In this document: one piece after another, positions 27,412-37,026 of the stretch
Layout of the letters: every line of letters begins with the position of its first letter
Position numbering within the stretch: the stretch's first letter is position 1
NCBI GenBank assembly: GCA_003223555.1
Contig: QHVM01000080.1
Span: forward strand, 1 to 64,000
Source: Acidobacteriota bacterium
Lineage (GTDB): Bacteria > Acidobacteriota > Vicinamibacteria > Fen-336
Direction of reading: 5' to 3'
DNA length: 64,000 bases
Notes under the pieces: model-generated
Database searches by the model: none
What the model was told of the DNA's origin: nothing
Seen by the model: only the letters and a program-made list of their open reading frames with translations
Made by a program: the position numbers and the translations under genes

Positions 27412-27840
27412 TCACTCCTCGTCCGAAGGCCGGCGCCTCCGCTTGCGCTCCGCCCGCATCTTCTTGTCGCGGAGCCGCTGCTCCCGAGCGGCCGCTGAGG
27501 GCGCGGTCGGCCGGCGGGGCCGGGGCGCCGCGAGGGCCCGGGCAACGAGGCGGCGGACCTTCTCTCGGGCGTCCTCCAGGTTGCGGCGCTGTTCCCGAGT
27601 GCGCTGGCTGGTGACGACGAGCCGCCCCTCCGCGTCCAGCCGCGGCAGCGCCAGGGCATGCAGCCGCTGCCGGGCTTCGGGCGGAAGGCCCTCGATCCCG
27701 GCCAGGTCCACGCGCAACTCCACCTTCGACGCCACCTTGTTGACGTTCTGGCCGCCCGGCCCCGAGGACCGGGTGGCCCGGAAAGAGAGCGCGGCGGCCG
27801 GGACGGACACGCCCTCCCCGATCGATATGGCGTCCGCCAT
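27412..27840 (-). CDS. arfB: alternative ribosome-rescue factor ArfB
   Basis: The 142-residue peptidyl-tRNA hydrolase rescues stalled ribosomes. The catalytic GGQ lies in RSSGPGGQNVNKV (Gly29-Gly30-Gln31). The C-terminal tail is long and basic (EQRLRDKKMRAERKRRRR), the part that enters the empty mRNA channel. Length matches the E. coli YaeJ type. The ATG at 27840 begins the homology; the upstream open frame is a shadow of the GGDEF gene. It stands as a single gene. Confidence 0.95.
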   Translation of the reverse strand: MADAISIGEGVSVPAAALSFRATRSSGPGGQNVNKVASKVELRVDLAGIEGLPPEARQRLHALALPRLDAEGRLVVTSQRTREQRRNLEDAREKVRRLVARALAAPRPRRPTAPSAAAREQRLRDKKMRAERKRRRRPSDEE

Positions 27841-27985
27841 CGGCCCACGTTCGGTCACGGATCCGCCGCCGTCAAGGCCCTCCGATCGACTGTCGGTGAC
27901 GAAGCTCACAGAATCCGTCTCGCGTGCGCGCGCACACTGGGCACTTGCTTGCTCCGGGCTGGCGACCCGGGAAAGGCGGTGGGCG

Positions 27986-28771
27986 GTGACGGGGACATCT
28001 TCTTCTTCATCCGGACCGGCGGCCGAGGCGGACGCCGACCTGAAGCGACTGCAGGACGAGCTGCTGCACGCGGCGCTGCACGACGGCCTCACCGGCCTCG
28101 CCAACCGGCGCTTGTTCCTCGACCGCCTGCAGGGCGCGCTGCTCCAGCGTGGACAAGGCGCGGGACGGCCGTTCGCGGTGCTCTTCCTCGACGTCGACCG
28201 GTTCAAGTCGATCAACGAGACCCTGGGCTTCGCGGCCGGCGACCACCTCCTCGTGGAAGTGGCGCGGCGGCTGGAAGCGTGCCTGCGCTCCCACGACACG
28301 GTGGCCCGTTTCGGCGGCGACGAGTTCACGGTGCTGCTCGAGGACCTGGAAGACGAGCACGAGGCGGTGCGGGTCGCGGACCGGATCCTGGCTCGCCTGC
28401 AGGAGAGGGTGGAGATCGACGGACACCGCGTGGTCTCCCAGGCCTGCATCGGCGTCGCCCTCAGCAAGCCATCCCACTCCCGCCCCGAGGACGTGGTGCG
28501 GGACGCGGACCGGGCGCTCCAGAAGGCCAAGGCGCTCGGCAAGCCCGGCTTCCAGGTCTTCGACTCGGCGATGGAAGGCCGGGCGATGTCCCTGGCCCAG
28601 CTCGAGGCCGCCCTCCGCCACGCCCTCGACCGCGAGGAGTTCCGGACCCACTACCAGCCGATCGTGTCGGTCAAGGGCGGGAAGGTGGCCGGCTTCGAGG
28701 TGCTGCTGTGGCGCCGGTCGCCGAGCGTGCCCGATCGTCGCGAGCCGGGCCGGAACGGCAAGGTCCAGTAG
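27986..28771 (+). pseudogene. truncated GGDEF/EAL protein
   Basis: Residues show a complete GGDEF domain: DGLTGLANRRLFLDRL, then LDVDRFKSINETLGF, then ARFGGDEFTVLLEDL with an intact GGDEF. The start of an EAL domain follows (REEFRTHYQPIVSVKGG, then VAGFEVLLWRR). The EAL part breaks off after about 40 residues, where EALxRW should continue, and reads into an unrelated 20-residue tail. No sensor domain or ATG precedes the GGDEF; a GTG at 27986 is the best start. It may still make c-di-GMP, but it looks like the middle of a larger lost GGDEF-EAL gene. Confidence 0.65.
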
Positions 28772-28775
28772 CGCC

Positions 28776-29681
28776 TCACCAGCGCCTCGTCTCCCCGACC
28801 GCCATCACCCACGTCCGGTCGTCATCCAGGCCCAGCCGGCCCGCCTCGGCGCGGAAACGGCGGGGAGGCTCGTCGAGCGGCTCGTCGGCGAGGTCGAACG
28901 TGCCCCAGTGCATCGCGGCCACGCGGGCCGCGCCCGCCGCCAGCGCTCCCTGCAGCGCCTCCTCGGGGGTGACGTGCACCGGGCCCATCATGCGCCGGGG
29001 CAGATAGGCGCCGATCGGCATCGCGGCGAGGTCGATCGGTCCCAGCCGCCGCCCGATCTCCGCGAAGCCCTCGAAGCGGCCGGTATCGCCCGCGTGGTAG
29101 AACCGCCGCGTCGGCCCCGTCACGACGAAGCCGGCCCACAAGCGCCGGTTGCGGTCGAAGGGCGTGCGGCCCGAGAAGTGCTGGGCGGGCACGCAGTGGA
29201 CGCCGACCGGCCCGACCTGCACCTGCTCCCACCAATCCAGCTCCGTCGCCTCGGCCCCCGCGCGACGCACCAGCTCGCCGAGCCCCCTCGGCACGATGAA
29301 GCGCACGCCGCGCCGGGCCAGCGCGCGAACCGAGGGCAGGTCCAGGTGGTCGTAGTGGTCGTGGGAGACGAGGGCGAAGTCCACGGCGGGCAGGGAGCCG
29401 AGCCCCAGACCCGGCGGAGCGAGCCGCGCCGGGCCGGCGAACCGCAGCGGGCTGGCCCGGCGGGAGAACATCGGGTCGGTCAGGAAGGCGACGCCGTCCA
29501 TGCGCACCAGGAACGTCGCGTGGCCGATCCAGGTCAGGCGCGGGCTTCCGTCCCGCGCCGGCGGCTCGGCGGTGACCACGGGCGCGCCGCCCGGGCGGGG
29601 AACGATCGTGAGCCACACGCGCTTCAACAGAAACGGGACCATGACCCGCGCCCCGCCCCGCTCGTACTCCGGGTACCTCAT
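28776..29681 (-). CDS. MBL-fold metal-dependent hydrolase (NAPE-PLD/UlaG-like)
   Basis: The 301-residue metallo-beta-lactamase-fold protein carries WIGHATFLVRMDGVAFLTDP (about 51-70), the zinc motif SHDHYDHLD (HxHxDH), H-site PAQHFSGR, FYHAGDTG, and the final His in AAMHWGTFDLADEP. This matches the L-ascorbate-6-phosphate lactonase/N-acyl-phosphatidylethanolamine phospholipase D-like group. No signal peptide is present. Many relatives act on phospholipids, but the substrate here is not defined. It is convergent with the GGDEF remnant and divergent from kgd across an 83-base gap. Confidence 0.9.
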   Translation of the reverse strand: MRYPEYERGGARVMVPFLLKRVWLTIVPRPGGAPVVTAEPPARDGSPRLTWIGHATFLVRMDGVAFLTDPMFSRRASPLRFAGPARLAPPGLGLGSLPAVDFALVSHDHYDHLDLPSVRALARRGVRFIVPRGLGELVRRAGAEATELDWWEQVQVGPVGVHCVPAQHFSGRTPFDRNRRLWAGFVVTGPTRRFYHAGDTGRFEGFAEIGRRLGPIDLAAMPIGAYLPRRMMGPVHVTPEEALQGALAAGAARVAAMHWGTFDLADEPLDEPPRRFRAEAGRLGLDDDRTWVMAVGETRRW

Positions 29682-29764
29682 CGTCCCCCGCCCATCCCGG
29701 CCCCATCATGGCTCATCACGCGGGGTTGATCGTCCGGGCGGCGCGGGCATAGACTCGTCTCGAC

Positions 29765-32700
29765 ATGGTCGAGACCGCCGCGGATACCCTCATCGACTCG
29801 CTCGTCGCCGACTTCGGCGGCAACTACACCTTCGCGCTGGACCTGCTCGAGCAGTACCGGGCGGACCGGCGGTCGGTGGAAGCGAGCTGGCGCGAGTACT
29901 TCGACCGGATGACGGGCGCCGCGCCGGAGGCGGCGCCGGCTCCGCCCGCCGCGGCTCCCCCGCCTTCGTCGGTGCGACCCGGCGCGCTCGTGCGCCAGGA
30001 GCCCTCCGCCCCCGCCCGGACGCGCTCCCAGGCGCTCGTCGTGCCCGCCATCCTGCCCGGCGACATCGCCACGCCCATCCGCGGCGGGGCGGTCCGCATC
30101 GTCGAGAACATGGAGGCCAGCCTCAGCATCCCCACCGCCACCTCCATGCGGCAGGTGCCGGTGAGGACGCTGGAGGAGAACCGCCGGCTCCTCAACAAGC
30201 ACCGCGACGCCACCGGGGGAGGCAAGATCAGCTTCACCCACCTGGTGGCGTGGGCGATCCTGCGCGCCCTCGACACGTTCCCGCGCCTCAACGACGCCTA
30301 CGCCGAGCTGGACGGCGCGCCTCACCGCATCCAGCGTGATGCCGTGCGGCTCGGAGTGGCCGTCGACGTGCAGAGGAAGGACGGCACCCGCACGCTGCTG
30401 GTGCCCAACATCAAGGACGCGAGCAGGCTCGACTTCGCCGGCTTCCTGAAGGCTTTCGACGACCTGGTGGCGCGTTCGCGCAAAGGCGCCATCGGCCCCG
30501 ACGACTTCATCGGCACGACCGTGTCGCTCACCAACCCCGGCACGGTCGGCACGACCGCCTCCGCGCCGCGGCTCATGCCGGGCCAGGGGCTGATCGTGGC
30601 CACCGGGACCCTCGACTTCCCGGCCGAGTACCGCTCCATGGCCCCCCGCACGCTGTCGCTGCTGGGGATCAGCAAGGTCATGAACGTGACCTCGACCTAC
30701 GATCACCGGATCATCCAGGGCGCGGAATCGGGTCTGTTCCTGGCCCGGCTGGAGGACCTGCTCAAGGGCGAGGACGGCTTCTACGAGCGGATCTTCGAGG
30801 ACCTGAAGCTGCCCCACCGGCCGGTGCGGTGGGAGATCGACGTCACGCCGGGCCTGTTCGGCCCCGCGGGCAGCGAGGAGCAGGTCGAGAAGCAGGCCCG
30901 CGTCCTGCAGCTCATCCACGCCTACCGCGTGCGCGGCCACCTCGTGACCGATCTCGATCCGCTGGATTCGAAGCGCGCCCCCCACAAGGACCTCGACCCC
31001 GCCACCTACGGCCTGACGCTGTGGGACCTCGACCGCGAGTTCTTCACCAACGGGCTGTCGGGGAAGGACCGCGCCACGCTGCGGGAGATCCTGGAGGTCC
31101 TGCGCGACACCTACTGCGGGACGATCGGCGTCGAGTACATGTACATCGCCGACCCCGAGCGCAAGGAGTGGCTGCAGGAGCGGATGGAGTCCTCGCGCAA
31201 CCGGATGGGCCTGGACGCCGCCGGCCGGCGGCGGATCCTGGAGAAGCTCGTCGAGGCGGAGAGCTTCGAGCGCTTCCTGCACGCGAAGTACATCGGCCAC
31301 AAGCGCTTCTCGCTGGAGGGCGGAGAGACGGCCATCCCGCTCCTCGACAAGGTCCTCTCCGACGCCGCCCGGGCGGGCGTGCGGGAAGCGATCATCGGCA
31401 TGTCCCACCGCGGCCGCCTGAACGTGCTCGCCAACACCATCGGCAAGCCGCTGGCCCAGATCTTCTCGGAGTTCGAGGGCAACGTGGACCCGAACTCCAC
31501 CCAGGGCTCGGGCGACGTGAAGTACCACCTGGGCGCGGCGGGCACCCATCACGCCGACAGCGGGGAGACGATGGCGGTGATGGTCGCGCCCAACCCCAGC
31601 CACCTGGAATGGGTGGACCCCGTCGTGGAGGGGATGGTGCGGGCCAGGCAGGACGCCCTCGGCGACCGCGAGCGGACGCGCGTGCTCGCGATACTCCTCC
31701 ACGGGGACGCCGCCTTCGCCGGCCAGGGGGTGGTGGCGGAGACGCTGAACCTGGCCGGCCTGGAAGGCTACACGACCGGGGGCACCGTCCACGTGGTGAT
31801 CAACAACCAGATCGGCTTCACCACCAACCCCGAGGACGCGCGATCGTCGACCTACTGCACCGACGTGGCGAAGATGGTGCAGGCCCCGGTCTTCCACGTC
31901 AACGGCGACGACCCGGAAGCAGCGGTGCACGTGGCGGCGGTCGCCTTCGAGTACCGGCAGCGCTTCAAGCGCGACGTGGTCATCGACCTCGTGGGCTATC
32001 GGCGATGGGGACACAACGAGGGCGACGAGCCGAGCTATACCCAGCCCCTGATGTACGCCAAGATCAAGAGCCACACCCCGGTCGGCCAGCTCTATGGCGA
32101 GCACCTCGTCCGGGGCGACGTGCTGAGCCGGCCGGAGCTGGACGCGCTCTGGGCGGAGAAGAAGGCGCAGATGCAGCGGGAAGGGGAGGCGGGACCCCTG
32201 GCCGCCATCACGCGCCGCGCGCCCCAGCCGCCGCCGGACGTCGACGCGTCGGCCATGTGGGGCCGCCTGCGCACGACGCTGAAGACGCTCGGCACGGTGC
32301 CCGAGGGCTTCGAGCTGCACCCGAAGCTGATGCCCCATCTCAAGAAGCGGGCCGAGCTGCTGGAGGGCAAGGGGGAGGTGGACTGGGCGACCGCGGAGGC
32401 GCTGGCGTGGGGGACGCTGCTGCTCGAGGGCGTGCCGGTGCGGCTGTCGGGACAGGACTCCGGCCGTGGCACGTTCTCGCAGCGCCACGCGGTCCTCTAC
32501 GACGTGCGTTCGGGGCGCGAGTACGTGCCCCTCGACGCGCTGGCTCCCTCCGGCACCCGCTTCGAGGTCTACGACAGCCTGCTCTCCGAGGCCGCGGTGA
32601 TGGGCTTCGAGTTCGGATACGCGGTGGCCGAGCACCGCGCCCTCGTGATGTGGGAGGCGCAGTTCGGAGACTTCTTCAACGGGGCCCAGGTCATCGTCGA

Positions 32701-33460
32701 CCAGTTCCTGGTCAGCTCCGAGACCAAGTGGGGCCAGCCCAACGGCCTCGTGCTCCTCCTCCCGCACGGCCACGAGGGGCAGGGACCGGAGCACAGCAGC
32801 GCCCGCATCGAGCGCTTCCTCACCCTGTGCGCGAACGCGAACATGCGGGTCTGCTACCCGTCGACGCCCGCCTCCTACTTCCACCTCCTGCGCCGCCAGG
32901 GCCGCGACCCGGTGGAGAAGCCGCTGGTCGTCATGACGCCGAAGAGCCTCCTCCGGCATCCCCGCTGCGTCTCGTCGCTGCCGGAGCTGGCGGACGGACG
33001 CTTCCTGGAGGTCCTGGACGATCCCTACGCCGATCCGGCCCGCGTGCGGCGGGTGGTCCTCACCTCGGGCAAGCTCTACTACGACCTGCTCAAGGCGCGC
33101 GAGCAAGCCCGCGCCGATCACGTGGCGCTCGTGCGCCTGGAGCAGCTCTACCCGGCGCCGGGCGGGGAGATCGCCCGGGTGCTGGCCCGCTACCCGGTCG
33201 ACGCGGAGCTGCTGTGGGCCCAGGAGGAGCCGCGGAACATGGGGGCCTGGCGCTTCGTGCGCGAGCAGTTCCTGGACGGCGTCGTCCTGGATCCCGGCCG
33301 CCGCCAGCCGCGTTACGTCGGCCGCCCCGACAGCGCGGCGCCGGCCCCGGGCTCCCAGAAGGTCCACGTCCGGGAGCAGGAGTCGCTCGTGCGCCAGGTG
33401 CTCGAAGCCCGGGCGTTGGCGGCCACCCCCGCCCCGGCCGCCGCCCGCTCGGCCCCGTGA
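29765..33460 (+). CDS. kgd: multifunctional 2-oxoglutarate decarboxylase/dehydrogenase (Kgd)
   Basis: The 1231-residue enzyme joins an E1-type N-terminal helix (1-50), a Pro/Ala linker (51-90), an E2 acyltransferase domain (about 95-335, catalytic His314 in STYDHRIIQG) and a full thiamine-diphosphate E1 (about 370-1225). Visible E1 motifs are HRGRLNVLANTIGKP, GDAAFAGQGVVAET and INNQIGFTTNP. No lipoyl domain is present, as in actinobacterial Kgd, where lipoyl groups come from another E2. It converts 2-oxoglutarate to succinate semialdehyde or, with E2p and E3, succinyl-CoA. It is a single gene here, next to a two-component system and near korAB. Confidence 0.93.
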   Translation: MVETAADTLIDSLVADFGGNYTFALDLLEQYRADRRSVEASWREYFDRMTGAAPEAAPAPPAAAPPPSSVRPGALVRQEPSAPARTRSQALVVPAILPGDIATPIRGGAVRIVENMEASLSIPTATSMRQVPVRTLEENRRLLNKHRDATGGGKISFTHLVAWAILRALDTFPRLNDAYAELDGAPHRIQRDAVRLGVAVDVQRKDGTRTLLVPNIKDASRLDFAGFLKAFDDLVARSRKGAIGPDDFIGTTVSLTNPGTVGTTASAPRLMPGQGLIVATGTLDFPAEYRSMAPRTLSLLGISKVMNVTSTYDHRIIQGAESGLFLARLEDLLKGEDGFYERIFEDLKLPHRPVRWEIDVTPGLFGPAGSEEQVEKQARVLQLIHAYRVRGHLVTDLDPLDSKRAPHKDLDPATYGLTLWDLDREFFTNGLSGKDRATLREILEVLRDTYCGTIGVEYMYIADPERKEWLQERMESSRNRMGLDAAGRRRILEKLVEAESFERFLHAKYIGHKRFSLEGGETAIPLLDKVLSDAARAGVREAIIGMSHRGRLNVLANTIGKPLAQIFSEFEGNVDPNSTQGSGDVKYHLGAAGTHHADSGETMAVMVAPNPSHLEWVDPVVEGMVRARQDALGDRERTRVLAILLHGDAAFAGQGVVAETLNLAGLEGYTTGGTVHVVINNQIGFTTNPEDARSSTYCTDVAKMVQAPVFHVNGDDPEAAVHVAAVAFEYRQRFKRDVVIDLVGYRRWGHNEGDEPSYTQPLMYAKIKSHTPVGQLYGEHLVRGDVLSRPELDALWAEKKAQMQREGEAGPLAAITRRAPQPPPDVDASAMWGRLRTTLKTLGTVPEGFELHPKLMPHLKKRAELLEGKGEVDWATAEALAWGTLLLEGVPVRLSGQDSGRGTFSQRHAVLYDVRSGREYVPLDALAPSGTRFEVYDSLLSEAAVMGFEFGYAVAEHRALVMWEAQFGDFFNGAQVIVDQFLVSSETKWGQPNGLVLLLPHGHEGQGPEHSSARIERFLTLCANANMRVCYPSTPASYFHLLRRQGRDPVEKPLVVMTPKSLLRHPRCVSSLPELADGRFLEVLDDPYADPARVRRVVLTSGKLYYDLLKAREQARADHVALVRLEQLYPAPGGEIARVLARYPVDAELLWAQEEPRNMGAWRFVREQFLDGVVLDPGRRQPRYVGRPDSAAPAPGSQKVHVREQESLVRQVLEARALAATPAPAAARSAP

Positions 33461-33461
33461 G

Positions 33462-34115
33462 CTAGCCTTCCGGGGAGACCAGGCCGACCCGGACCGCGAA
33501 GCGGACGAGGGCGGCCAGGTCGTGCAGGTCCAGTCGCTCCATGAGCTGCGCCCGGTGCGCATCCACCGTGCGCGGGCTGAGCCCGAGCCGCTGCGCGATC
33601 TCCTTGCTCGAGTGTCCCTCGGCGGCGAGTTGGAGGATCTCGCGCTGCCTGGGCGTCAGCGCGTCGAGGGGATCGGTGGCTCCTCCCGTCCGGCTGACGT
33701 AGTCGTCCACGACGCGCTTGGAGACGGCCGGACTCAGGTAGGTCTCCCCCCGGGCGACCGCCCGTACGGCGACTTCCAGCTCCGAGACGGCCGAGCCCTT
33801 GAGGAGGTAGCCAGCGCAGCCCGCCCGCAGGGCGCGCAGCACGTACTCCTCCGAGGTGTGCATGGAGAGGATGACCACCCGGATCGACGCGTCGAGCGCG
33901 GCGAGCCGCCCCGCGACCTCGAGACCGTTCAGCCCCGGCATGCTCACGTCGAGAAGGACGACGTCGGGGCGGAGAGCCTCCGCCACGCGCAACGCTTCCT
34001 GGCCGTCGCCCGATTCACCGGCGACTTCGACGCCCTCGAGGCCCTGCAGCAGGCCCCGGACGCCGGCGCGCACCAGCGTGTGGTCGTCGGCCAGCAGCAC
34101 CCGGATCGGCTTCAT
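33462..34115 (-). CDS. NarL/FixJ-type response regulator
   Basis: The 217-residue protein has a receiver domain (ADDHTLVRAG at 9-18, phospho-Asp in VVLLDVSMPG near 55, Lys in GYLLKGSAV near 105) and a LuxR-type HTH (LTPRQREILQLAAEGHSSKE, SPRTVDAHRAQLM). The ATG at 34115 overlaps the stop of the histidine kinase (ATGA), so kinase and regulator are coupled. It ends one base after the convergent kgd stop. The target genes are unknown. Confidence 0.95.
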   Translation of the reverse strand: MKPIRVLLADDHTLVRAGVRGLLQGLEGVEVAGESGDGQEALRVAEALRPDVVLLDVSMPGLNGLEVAGRLAALDASIRVVILSMHTSEEYVLRALRAGCAGYLLKGSAVSELEVAVRAVARGETYLSPAVSKRVVDDYVSRTGGATDPLDALTPRQREILQLAAEGHSSKEIAQRLGLSPRTVDAHRAQLMERLDLHDLAALVRFAVRVGLVSPEG

Positions 34116-36820
34116 GCGGTGTCCGGGGCCTTGTCGCCCACCGCGAAGCGGGCCCGCACCTCGGTCCCGTCGCCGGGCTGGCTGCGCACCTCGAACTTCC
34201 CGCCGGCGAGAGCCACGCGCTCCTGCATGCCGAGCAGACCCATCGAGGCCCCGCCGACCGCGTTGTCCCGGGCGAGCACGGTGTCGAACCCGCTTCCGTC
34301 GTCGCGCACGCTCAGCTCGAGGCCTACCGGCAGCAGGTGGAGGTCGACCCATACGCGTCGAGCGCCGGCGTGGCGGGTGACGTTGGTCAACGCCTCCTGC
34401 GCCACCCGGAAGCAGACGGTCTCCAGGTCGGCCTCCAGGTGGGGAACGGCGTCGATCGAGAGGTGCGCATCGACGTGCGCCGCGCGCGCGAACCGGTCCA
34501 CGTACCAGCGCAGCGCCGCGGGCAGCCCGAGATCGTCGAGCACCGAGGGCCTCAGGTCCAGCGCGAGGTCCCTCACCTTCTCCATGGCCTGGTCGACGGA
34601 GGCGATCGTGTCCTTCAGCTGGGCGGGTGACCACGCGGTCCCCGGGAGCCGGTCCAGCGAGGCCAGGTTGATCTTGACCGCGGTGAGAACCTGCCCCAGC
34701 TCGTCGTGCAGCTCGACGGCCAGGCGGCGCCGCTCCTGTTCGTGCGCGCTGAGGAGGCGGCGGGAGAGCGCCTTCTGCCGCTCACGGCCGGCGCGCACCG
34801 TCTCCAGCAGATGCGCCCGCTCGACGGCCGGCGCCGCGCGGTCGGCGACGAGCAGCAGGAGCTTCAGCTCCTCCTCCGTGAACCGTCGCGGCCGGGTGGA
34901 GGCCACCGACACGACGCCCACGACCTTGTCGCCGGCCCGGAGCGGAGCCCCCATCACCGAGCGCGTCGTGGCGAGGAGATCCGCGGGCGCCACGCCTTCG
35001 ATCCCCGCGAGGTCGACGGTCGAGTAATCGTCGACGACCATCGGGCGGCCCTCGGCGGCGATCTGCCCGGAGACGCCCTTGCCGAGAGGCACGCGGATGG
35101 AAGAGAAGTCGTCGTAGCGGAAGCCGTCGACGGCACGGGGATAGAGCCTCTCGCCCGCTTCGTCGAGGAGCTGGACCGAGGCCGAATCCGCATCGAGGAC
35201 CCGCCGCAAGCGGGCCAGCAACTCCTGGAGCAGCTCGTCGAGGCCCAGATGGACGAGCGCGCTGTCGGTGATGGTGTCGATCGCGCGAAGCCTTTCCAGG
35301 GCGGTCTCCGCCTCGGCCCGGGCGCGGGTCTCGCTCTCGAGCAGCCGTCCGTGCTCCTCCTCGGCCCGCCGCCGCGCGGTGATGTCCTCGGCGACGCCGG
35401 CGAAGCGATATGGCCGTCCCGAAGCGTCCCGGATGGGAAAGCCGCGGTCGCGGATCCAGCGGGTGGACCCGTCGGCGCGGATCACCCGATACGTCCCGTC
35501 CATCTCGCGGCCGTCGCGGTTCTCGTAGAAGGCGACCCGAACGCGTTCCCGATCTTCGGGATGGACGGCCTCGACCCACGACCGCGGCTCGCGGTACAGG
35601 CTCTCGCGGGTGCGGCCGAAGATCTCTTCGTACGCCGGGCTCACGTAGAGGACCTCCGTGTTGTCGAGGTTGGCCAGCCAGAAGACCTCGTTGATGTTCT
35701 CGGCGACCTGCCGGAACCGAGCTTCGCTCTCCCGCAGCGCCGCCTCGGCCCGCTTCCGCTCCGTGATGTCGATGCCGAACCCGATCCGCGAGCCGTCCGC
35801 GAGGGCGAAGCGGGCCCACGAGACGTCGATGATCCTCCCGTCGCGGGTGCGCGGCCGGAAATCCGCCCAGCTCGGCTCCGCCCGGCGGATGAACCGGCGT
35901 GCCTCCTCGCGGCGCTCGGGATCGGGGTAGGCCTCGGCCAGGATGTCCACCCGCTGCGCCTCTTCGAACGTCCAGCCGAGCGTCCGCTCCCACTCCCGGT
36001 TGACGCGCAGGAGGCGGCCGGACGGGTCATAGATCGAGATCATCACGGGGATGTTGTCGAAGATGGCCTGCAGGGTCTCCTTCTCCCGCCGCTGCGCGGC
36101 CTCCAGCTCGTGGCGCTCGGCGATCTCGTTCCTCAGCTCCTCGTTGACTGCTTCGAGCTGGCGGGTCCGCTCGGCGACCCGCTGCTGGAGCTGCTCGTTG
36201 AGCCTCCTGATCTCGTCCTTGGCCTGCCGCAGCTCCGGCGTCTCGACGACGTCCCATCTGCCGTCGCGGGCGGCCATCGCGAACTGGTGCGTGCGGGCCA
36301 CGTCCAGGATCTCGCGGGCCCCGCTGGTGGCCAGGGGATACGAGCAGAGGGCGACCATGCGCTTGCCGGCGATGGACGCGTTGAGTTTCTCTTCGTATTC
36401 GGAGAAAGCGCGCCACTGCTCCCGCGCGAGCCACGCCGCGCTGCCGTTGACCCTCAGGCCGCTGAAGCCTCTCTGCAGCGCCTCCTGGAGCTTGTGGTCC
36501 CAGGCGCGGGTCACGCCGCCCAGGTCGAGAGCGTCCCGGCTCAGGTACCACTCGTGGTGGGGATGGATCTCGAGGCGGCGCTCGGCCAGGTAGACGTCCA
36601 GCTCCGGGACGTCTCGCCCCAGCGCTTGCCTGGCCTCCTCGGCCGTAAGGGGCTCGGCGACGATCCAGACGCAGAGCTCGTTCTCCTCCAGTCCGACCTT
36701 GAAATAGGGCAGCAGGGTGTCGAGGAGGTCCTCCTTCGTTTCGAAGAAATGGCAGAAGTGCGTGCCCCAGCGGATGTCGCCCACGAGGGCGATCCCCGTC
36801 TTCCTCAGCGGCTGCGTCAT
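34112..36820 (-). CDS. MEDS-PAS-PAS-GAF sensor histidine kinase
   Basis: The 902-residue soluble kinase has an N-terminal MEDS domain (GTHFCHFFETKEDLLDTLLP, to about 170), as in the methanogen/methylotroph DcmR sensory family. A coiled coil follows (about 200-250), then PAS (255-365), PAS with a PAC (370-490), and GAF (505-660). The dimerisation segment is of HisKA_3 type (SAHEQERRRLAVELHDELGQ, phospho-His in the ELHDE), and a HATPase ends the protein. No transmembrane helix is visible, so it senses cytoplasmic signals; MEDS may bind a small hydrophobic or redox ligand. Coupled to the NarL-type regulator. Confidence 0.92.
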   Translation of the reverse strand: MTQPLRKTGIALVGDIRWGTHFCHFFETKEDLLDTLLPYFKVGLEENELCVWIVAEPLTAEEARQALGRDVPELDVYLAERRLEIHPHHEWYLSRDALDLGGVTRAWDHKLQEALQRGFSGLRVNGSAAWLAREQWRAFSEYEEKLNASIAGKRMVALCSYPLATSGAREILDVARTHQFAMAARDGRWDVVETPELRQAKDEIRRLNEQLQQRVAERTRQLEAVNEELRNEIAERHELEAAQRREKETLQAIFDNIPVMISIYDPSGRLLRVNREWERTLGWTFEEAQRVDILAEAYPDPERREEARRFIRRAEPSWADFRPRTRDGRIIDVSWARFALADGSRIGFGIDITERKRAEAALRESEARFRQVAENINEVFWLANLDNTEVLYVSPAYEEIFGRTRESLYREPRSWVEAVHPEDRERVRVAFYENRDGREMDGTYRVIRADGSTRWIRDRGFPIRDASGRPYRFAGVAEDITARRRAEEEHGRLLESETRARAEAETALERLRAIDTITDSALVHLGLDELLQELLARLRRVLDADSASVQLLDEAGERLYPRAVDGFRYDDFSSIRVPLGKGVSGQIAAEGRPMVVDDYSTVDLAGIEGVAPADLLATTRSVMGAPLRAGDKVVGVVSVASTRPRRFTEEELKLLLLVADRAAPAVERAHLLETVRAGRERQKALSRRLLSAHEQERRRLAVELHDELGQVLTAVKINLASLDRLPGTAWSPAQLKDTIASVDQAMEKVRDLALDLRPSVLDDLGLPAALRWYVDRFARAAHVDAHLSIDAVPHLEADLETVCFRVAQEALTNVTRHAGARRVWVDLHLLPVGLELSVRDDGSGFDTVLARDNAVGGASMGLLGMQERVALAGGKFEVRSQPGDGTEVRARFAVGDKAPDTA

Positions 36821-37026
36821 GGTGACTCCCGATTCTACGCCCCGGTCGGGAGGCGGTTCCGGGGGTTAGGTATTCCTTCTCGCGCAAATAGGGATTCGTA
36901 CGGATACAAGGCGACCGCCGGCAGCGGTAGCTTGGCCGGCAGATCGGTCCTGAGACAAGCACGGAGCCCGAGATGGCCATGCGGGCCGGCCCCTTCCCGC
37001 TTTGCAACCCCGCCAGGGCACAGTAG
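36821..37026. other. divergent intergenic region between two sensor genes
   Basis: The 206 bases separate the MEDS kinase (minus) and the hybrid kinase (plus) and must hold both promoters. I see no gene and no clear -35/-10 pair. The plus-strand gene starts with GTG and has no strong ribosome binding site. Confidence 0.5.

Noticed and set aside
30065-30780. A separate lipoyl-type E2 gene within kgd
   Set aside because: The E2 catalytic domain is in the same frame as the E1 part, which fits the one-polypeptide Kgd type, and no lipoyl domain is visible.
29678-33562. 1294-residue minus-strand open frame opposite kgd
   Set aside because: Entirely antisense to kgd, whose catalytic motifs are clear. 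The antisense product has no recognisable domain.
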